A DNA stretch of 64,000 nucleotides from contig CAZMRF010000002.1 in the NCBI GenBank assembly GCA_964568735.1, forward strand, positions 1 through 64,000, given 5' to 3'. Under the pieces are notes generated by a model. The model did no database searches and was not told where the DNA came from. It worked only from the letters and a program-made list of their open reading frames with translations. The position numbers and the translations under genes are program-made. Positions 59,178 through 64,000 of this stretch are shown piece by piece (within the stretch, counting starts at the first letter, position 1; every line of letters begins with the position of its first letter). This stretch comes from CAZMRF01 sp964568735. Lineage in GTDB: Bacteria > Acidobacteriota > Polarisedimenticolia > JACPZX01.

Positions 59178-60615
59178 CGGGATGCTCCTCGAAGATGACG
59201 TGTCCGTTGATGCCCCCGAAACCGAAGGCGCTCACTCCGGCGCGGCGCGGCGCGCTGCGGGATCCATGGATCCAGGGGCGGGCTTCGGTCGAGAGGTAGA
59301 AGGGGGAGGTGTCGAGATCGAGATCCGGCGACGGCTCCTCCACGTGGAGCGTGGGAGGCAGGATGCGGTGATGCAGCGCGAGGGCCGTCTTGATCATCCC
59401 GGCCATTCCCGCCGCGGGCATCAGGTGGCCGAGCATCGACTTGACGGAGCCCAGCGCGCACGCCGGCTCCCTGCCGCGCCTCGGTCCGAAGAGCTGCCTC
59501 AGGGCCTTCACCTCGGTGGCGTCCCCGACGGGGGTGCCCGTTCCGTGGGCTTCGATGAGCCCCACGGTGCCCGGCTCCACGCGCGCGTTGGTGTAGGCGC
59601 GCTCCATGGCCAGGACCTCTCCCTCGAGGCGGGGCGCCATCACGCTCGCTCCCCTTCCGTCGCTCGAGATGCCGACGCCCCGGATGATCGCGTAGATGCG
59701 GTTGCCCGCCCTCTCGGCATCGGCGAGCCGCCTCAGGACCATCATCCCGATCCCCTCGCCCAGGACCGTGCCGTCGGCGCCTCGATCGAAGGGGCGGATG
59801 CACTCCCTCCGCGAGAGCGCCCCGAGCTGGCAGAAGAGCATCATGACCTGGACCGGCGTGACGACGTGCGAGCCGCCCGCGAGCACCAGGTCGAGCCGCC
59901 CCGTGGCGAGGTCCCTCACGGCCTGGTCCACGGCGAGGTGCGATGAGGCGCAGGCTCCGTCCACCGTGTAGCTCGGACCCATGAGATCCAGGCGGTTCGC
60001 GATCCTCCCGGCGATGATGTTGGGGATCAGGCCCGGCACCGTGTCGGGGCTGAAGGGAGGGAGAAGCTCCTTGAGCTCGGCGCGCAGCCGCGCGAGATCC
60101 TCCGAGTCGAGGTCGGGATGGAGCATCGAGAGGATCCCGAGGGTCTGATCCACGATCTTCCCGTGCTGGACGACGCTCAGGTTCCCGCGGTTGAGGTAGG
60201 TGCCCCTGCCCAGGATGACTCCCGTGCGCTCCCGCTCGGGAATCTCGTCGCCGAAGCCGGCGTCATCGAAGGCCTCGCGGGCCACCCTGAGGGCCAGCCA
60301 CTGATCGGGCTCTCCGCCCTCCACGGTCCGCGGCATCACGCCGTGCTGGAGGGGATCGAAGCTCGCCAGGTCACCGAGGTATCCACCCTTGCGGCAGTAG
60401 ACCCTGTCGTTCGCGCTCGAGGCCGGGTCATAGAAGATGTCGGAGTCCCAGGCCTGCGGCGGCGGGTCGCTCACGGCATCGACGCCGTCGAGGATGTTGT
60501 CCCAGTAGGCGGTCAGCCCCGGGGCGCGGGGGAAGAGGCAGGCCATCCCGATGATGGCGACGTCGCCGCCCGCGCCGCTGCCGTTGGTCTTCATTCCGGG
60601 CCCGTTGCCGCTCAT
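59164..60615 (-). CDS. Free-standing beta-ketoacyl synthase (type I PKS/PUFA type)
   Basis: A 483-residue condensing enzyme. Active-site Cys222 is in YTVDGACASSHLAVDQAV, His357 in IEAHGTGTPVGD, and Lys392 and His397 in VKSMLGHLMPAAG, so it should be able to condense, not merely decarboxylate or act as a chain-length factor. It has the full N-terminal half (VAIIGMACLFPRA) and ends soon after GFGGINGHVIFEE, without the usual AT linker. ATG at 60615 overlaps the previous stop (ATGA). It presumably elongates chains on the integrated ACPs of the flanking proteins. Confidence 0.92.
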   Translation of the reverse strand: MSGNGPGMKTNGSGAGGDVAIIGMACLFPRAPGLTAYWDNILDGVDAVSDPPPQAWDSDIFYDPASSANDRVYCRKGGYLGDLASFDPLQHGVMPRTVEGGEPDQWLALRVAREAFDDAGFGDEIPERERTGVILGRGTYLNRGNLSVVQHGKIVDQTLGILSMLHPDLDSEDLARLRAELKELLPPFSPDTVPGLIPNIIAGRIANRLDLMGPSYTVDGACASSHLAVDQAVRDLATGRLDLVLAGGSHVVTPVQVMMLFCQLGALSRRECIRPFDRGADGTVLGEGIGMMVLRRLADAERAGNRIYAIIRGVGISSDGRGASVMAPRLEGEVLAMERAYTNARVEPGTVGLIEAHGTGTPVGDATEVKALRQLFGPRRGREPACALGSVKSMLGHLMPAAGMAGMIKTALALHHRILPPTLHVEEPSPDLDLDTSPFYLSTEARPWIHGSRSAPRRAGVSAFGFGGINGHVIFEEHPDGLR

Positions 60616-63600
60616 GCCTTCCTCAGGTGGCCGCCCGCGAGGCGGTTGAAGGCCTTGCTGCCCGGGCACTCCATGCCCTCGAGCCGCCCAAGGACGCGGC
60701 CGCGGCCATCGAGGAAGTGCAGGTCGATGAAGAAGAGGCTCTCGCTCGTGCGGGCGCTCACGTGGAGATCGCAGCGGATCGGCCCGCCCGTGAGGGGGGC
60801 GAAGCGCGCATAGCGGCTGTAACGCGAGGGAAGCGGCGTGACGTCGAGGTATCTCCTCGCCCAGAGGATCACCATCTGAAGTCCGCTGTCGAAGATGACC
60901 GGATCGATCAGCCAGGCTCCCGCCGGGCGAGCGCTCAGGCAGGCCGCCGGGGAGGAGGGGACGAGCGTCGCCACCATTCCCTTGCGGCAGATGCCGTGGA
61001 TCTTCGCGATCCCCTGGAAGAGAGGTCCGTGGAAGAGGTAGCGGCTGTAGGCCTCCTCGATCGTGACTCCGAAGGGCTCCAGCTCCGCCTCGAAGGGAAG
61101 CGTGTAGGGCTCCGGCCCGGGCAGCCTGTCCGCCAGCTCGAGCGTCGCCCTGTAGTAGCGCTGTCCGCCCTGGCGGGCGTCGGCGATCTCCACCGACACG
61201 TCGGCTCCGAAGCGGTCGTGCGGCGGCTCCGCCGCGGCGCGGGCGGTGAGCCTCACCTCTCTCGGGCCGTCGTCCACGATCATGCCCTTGAGGACACGCA
61301 GATCGCGAAGCCCCGTCACGTGAAGGTCCGGCCAGCCCATCTGCGCGACCTCGGCCATCAGCTCCATCGCCATGGCGGCGGGGACGACGGGGCTGCCGTC
61401 GAGGCAGTGGTCGAAGAGGTAGAGATCCTTCGTGACGTCGAACTCGCGCACGATCTCCACCGCCTCGCCCAGGCCGCGCAGGAGCCCGATCCCCGCGAGA
61501 AGCGGAAGCTCCGTCACGCCCCCGCCGGCGCCCGGGCGATCCTCGCGGCCGTGCTCCTCGATGCGCCACGGGCCTCCGCCGATGACGACCGTGCTCCCGC
61601 TGCCGGCGCGTATCTCGCGCTCCAGCATCGAGGTGCCGTCCCGGGGGGCGATGATCTGCACGCCGCGCTCGAGGAACTGCTTCTGGACACCTGGATCCGC
61701 CATCCCCGAGCTTCCCCATGGCCCCCAGTTGATGGCCACGATGCGGCAGCGGGAGGCCGCGCCGAGGCGCGCGGCGAGGCGGTTCACGACCTCGTTCGCC
61801 GCCGCGTAGTCACCCTGACCCCGGCTGCCGAAGGGGCCCGACACCGAGGCGAAGAAGACGAGGAACTTCAGCGAATCGAGCGGGAGGTGGCGCGCGAGGA
61901 TGAAGGCGCTGTCGGCCTTGGTGTCGAAGACCCTGTCGAAGGAGTCCGGGGACTTGTCCACGATCAGCTTGTCCTCGATGATGCCGGCCCCGTGGACGAC
62001 TCCGTCCAGCCGCCCGTGGCGCGCGCGGATCGATCCCATCAGCGCCGCCATGGCCGCTTCGTCGCGGACATCCACCGCGTGGTACTCGACCCGCGCTCCC
62101 GTCTCTTTCAGGCGCCGGAGGTTCGCGCGGATCTCCCGGTCCCTCACGAGCCGCTCCCAGGCGCGCTCGACCGCCTGGAGGGAGATCGGAGCGCCCGCCC
62201 GGCGCATCTCCTCTATGAGGGCCGCCTTGATCTCGCGCGCGGAGTCGAGCCCGCGCGTGGCTTCGCCCTCCTCGGGATCCGGAAGGGGCGAGCGCCCGGC
62301 GAGGACGAGCACCGGCCCCCCGCCTATCGTCGCGAGCCGCAGGGCTGCCTCGGCCGTGATCCCCCGGGCGCCTCCTGTGATGAGGAGTACGTCAGAGGGG
62401 CCGATCTCGACGGGAACGTCCGGGCTCCCGTGGATCGGCGCGGGCCGAGCCCGGAAGAGCCAGCGTTTTCCTCCGGCCCGCCCCACTTCGGGCTCCGCAT
62501 CTCCCGCTTGCAGCTCCTCGAGGATGCAGGCGGCTCGCTCCGCGGCCGGCCGTGATCCGTCCATGTCCACCAGCCGGCAGCGGATGCCCGGCCATTCGAG
62601 GACGAGCGTCTTGATGATCCCCGCGAGGCCGCCTGCGGCAGGAGAGGCTCCGCTCTCGCCGCACAGGCCGAATCGCCCGCCGAGGGCCGAGACTGCGAGG
62701 ACGACCGCCTCCCCCGCCTTCGCCGCTTCATGCAGATCGGCGGCGGCGGCCTTCGCCAGGTGGAAGAAGGACTTCACGTCCCCGCGCAGGCGGGCGCGCC
62801 AGGCGGAGAGGTCCATGCGCTCGAGGGGCGGATCCGAAGCCGGCGCGGCCAGGTGCACGAGCGCGGACACGCTGCCGAAGGCATCGCGCGCGGCGCGTAC
62901 CGCCGCCGCGGCACCCTCCGCCGTGGCGGCGTCGAGCTCGACGTGCCCCTCCCCTCCGGCGCAGCGGCCGGGCGGGCAGACGACCATGGGGTGAGCGCCC
63001 GCCTCGCGCAGCCTCCGGGAGATCTCGAGGGCGAGATCGTGATCCTCCCCCGTGATCAGGTGCGCCCCGGAGAGAACCAGCGGCCTGGAGGCCGTGAGCT
63101 GGGCCGTGCTCTCGGCGGCGAAGAGCTCGAAACGAGGCAGCACCGCAGTCTCGGTGCCGCCTGCCACCGCCTCGCTCGCCCTGGCTCGATGCCCGGCGGC
63201 GACGGAGGGCGCGGTAAGCGCCGAGGCGGAGAGATCGCGTGCGGGGGTTGTCCCCTCTCCGGACCTGGCCGGCGACGGCCGCGTCCTCACCGCCTCCTCG
63301 AACCACTTCACGACGGCGCGCAGCGTGCGGCTGGCGTTGAGCTGCTCCACGCGGCCGGGATCGACGGCGGAGCCCGCGGGGAGGCAGGCCTTCTGCATCA
63401 CCCCGAGGATCTCGACACGCTTGATGGAGTCGATGCCGAGGTCGGCTTCCATGTCCACGTCGAGATCGAGCATCTCGGGCGGGTAACCGGTCCTCTCGCT
63501 GACGAGCGCGAGGAGCTGGTGAGTCACGTCTTCGCCCGGTGGGGCCTGTGGCGCCACCTCTGCCGCCGCCTCACTGGGCTCCGCGTCGCGGGCGGGACTC

Positions 63601-64000
63601 GCGGCTCCCGAAACGGCGGTGGGCTCGGGCACGGCCTGGACCACCGGCTCGACCTGAACAGGGACTTTATCTCGCTGCTCGGCAGCCGCGACGTCGATCG
63701 GCGGAGAGGGCTCCGCGCCGGAGAGGGCGGCGAGCATCACGGTGCGCTGCACCTCGAGGAACCTCGCCATGAGGCTCTCGTGCGCATCGAGGATGCTCTC
63801 GATTCCTTCACGCCGGCCCCTCGAGACAGTGAGGCCCTTCCCCGTGGTCGCGGCGACAGGCGGAGGCGCGGTGGCGGCCACGGCCGCCGGCCGCGGGGGA
63901 GCCGGCGCGGCGGGCGCCTTCTCCTCGCCTCGGGCCGTGATCGGAGGCCTGGGAGGAGCGGGCACGCCGGCGTCGCCGGGGGCGGCGGCCGCGCGGGCCA
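60612..64000 (-). CDS. Multidomain synthase ACP-KR-DH, 5' end outside the window
   Basis: At least 1117 residues are visible after a GTG at 63965, and the frame stays open to the edge through an Ala/Pro linker, so the protein almost certainly starts further upstream (PfaA-type proteins carry KS and AT there). Numbering from that GTG, a helical element covers 54-83, an ACP about 145-225 (DLGIDSIKRVEIL, Ser180) and a ketoreductase about 290-770. The KR has a degenerate first half and an active second half: LLITGGARGITAEAAL, VVHGAGIIEDKL, FFASVSGPFGSRGQGDYAAANE with Tyr720. A dehydratase hot-dog spans about 845-1105 (LFDHCLDGSPVVPAAM with His853, YLFHGPLFQG). It reduces and dehydrates growing chains. 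No enoylreductase is visible, so double bonds should remain. Confidence 0.88.
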   Translation of the reverse strand, partial: ARAAAAPGDAGVPAPPRPPITARGEEKAPAAPAPPRPAAVAATAPPPVAATTGKGLTVSRGRREGIESILDAHESLMARFLEVQRTVMLAALSGAEPSPPIDVAAAEQRDKVPVQVEPVVQAVPEPTAVSGAASPARDAEPSEAAAEVAPQAPPGEDVTHQLLALVSERTGYPPEMLDLDVDMEADLGIDSIKRVEILGVMQKACLPAGSAVDPGRVEQLNASRTLRAVVKWFEEAVRTRPSPARSGEGTTPARDLSASALTAPSVAAGHRARASEAVAGGTETAVLPRFELFAAESTAQLTASRPLVLSGAHLITGEDHDLALEISRRLREAGAHPMVVCPPGRCAGGEGHVELDAATAEGAAAAVRAARDAFGSVSALVHLAAPASDPPLERMDLSAWRARLRGDVKSFFHLAKAAAADLHEAAKAGEAVVLAVSALGGRFGLCGESGASPAAGGLAGIIKTLVLEWPGIRCRLVDMDGSRPAAERAACILEELQAGDAEPEVGRAGGKRWLFRARPAPIHGSPDVPVEIGPSDVLLITGGARGITAEAALRLATIGGGPVLVLAGRSPLPDPEEGEATRGLDSAREIKAALIEEMRRAGAPISLQAVERAWERLVRDREIRANLRRLKETGARVEYHAVDVRDEAAMAALMGSIRARHGRLDGVVHGAGIIEDKLIVDKSPDSFDRVFDTKADSAFILARHLPLDSLKFLVFFASVSGPFGSRGQGDYAAANEVVNRLAARLGAASRCRIVAINWGPWGSSGMADPGVQKQFLERGVQIIAPRDGTSMLEREIRAGSGSTVVIGGGPWRIEEHGREDRPGAGGGVTELPLLAGIGLLRGLGEAVEIVREFDVTKDLYLFDHCLDGSPVVPAAMAMELMAEVAQMGWPDLHVTGLRDLRVLKGMIVDDGPREVRLTARAAAEPPHDRFGADVSVEIADARQGGQRYYRATLELADRLPGPEPYTLPFEAELEPFGVTIEEAYSRYLFHGPLFQGIAKIHGICRKGMVATLVPSSPAACLSARPAGAWLIDPVIFDSGLQMVILWARRYLDVTPLPSRYSRYARFAPLTGGPIRCDLHVSARTSESLFFIDLHFLDGRGRVLGRLEGMECPGSKAFNRLAGGHLRKA

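Noticed and set aside
60616..61719. Extension of the ketosynthase frame upstream of 60615
   Set aside because: It overlaps the ACP-KR-DH gene in another frame. The ketosynthase start is fixed by the ATGA overlap and the conserved N-terminus.
1..64000. tRNA, rRNA, CRISPR arrays, insertion sequences, integrases
   Set aside because: Scanning by eye gave none: no transposase, recombinase or Cas motif in any frame and no regular spaced repeats. A covariance-model search could still find small RNAs.

Overview
The window is a high-G+C (about two thirds by eye), gene-dense stretch from a Gram-negative bacterium. Outer-membrane parts (a TolC-type channel, periplasmic adaptors, a TonB-type lipoprotein), many large secreted Ala/Pro-rich hydrolases with propeller or fibronectin-like modules, HNH relics and PfaA-like synthases suggest an Acidobacteriota- or Myxococcota-like organism. 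That placement is inference from gene style only. A run of ten Ns shows this is a draft scaffold, so frameshifts and premature stops must be read with assembly error in mind.

Region 1 (1-7.5 kb) is a graveyard of toxin-antitoxin and HNH genes: two HNH fragments that duplicate each other, a frameshifted higB beside an intact higA, further higA scraps at three other places, an intact hicBA pair, a DUF4258 remnant with DUF2283, and a large HNH-family gene that has lost its catalytic domain. A promoter/start cassette is repeated at 0.4 and 5.8 kb.

Region 2 (7.6-10.9 kb) holds single plus-strand genes: a YgiD-type dioxygenase broken by the gap, a MOSC protein, a MerB-like protein with an in-frame TGA at the catalytic cysteine position followed by a SECIS-like hairpin (a candidate selenoprotein), and a methyltransferase.

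Region 3 (10.9-40.2 kb) is mostly household and secreted functions. One minus-strand operon carries an ABC exporter, TerC and NDH-2. Another carries a DUF1570-like protein, a giant M20+M28+PDZ+TolB-propeller fusion, a beta-propeller, a metallo-hydrolase, PspC and TerB. There are also two very large secreted proteases, a cysteine-synthase/amidohydrolase pair, a glycosyltransferase, and a VOC/XRE-cupin pair bracketed by two copies of a long palindromic repeat.

Region 4 (40.3-64 kb) looks like one biosynthetic locus. A minus-strand operon of at least ten genes runs in from beyond the right edge: an ACP-KR-DH synthase (5' end missing), a free ketosynthase, an AT-ACP-DH-phosphopantetheinyl transferase, a free ACP, a phosphodiesterase, an alpha/beta hydrolase, a propeller-PlsC acyltransferase fusion, an esterase, a TPR protein and a methyltransferase-TauD/SyrP oxygenase fusion. 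The carrier-protein signature is that of polyunsaturated fatty acid synthases, but no enoylreductase is seen. I infer that it assembles an unusual polyene or hydroxy acyl chain, loads it onto an acceptor and tailors it. A separate M50/HlyD-TolC-HlyD operon next door could export something. This locus and the candidate Sec-MerB are the two most unusual parts of the window.
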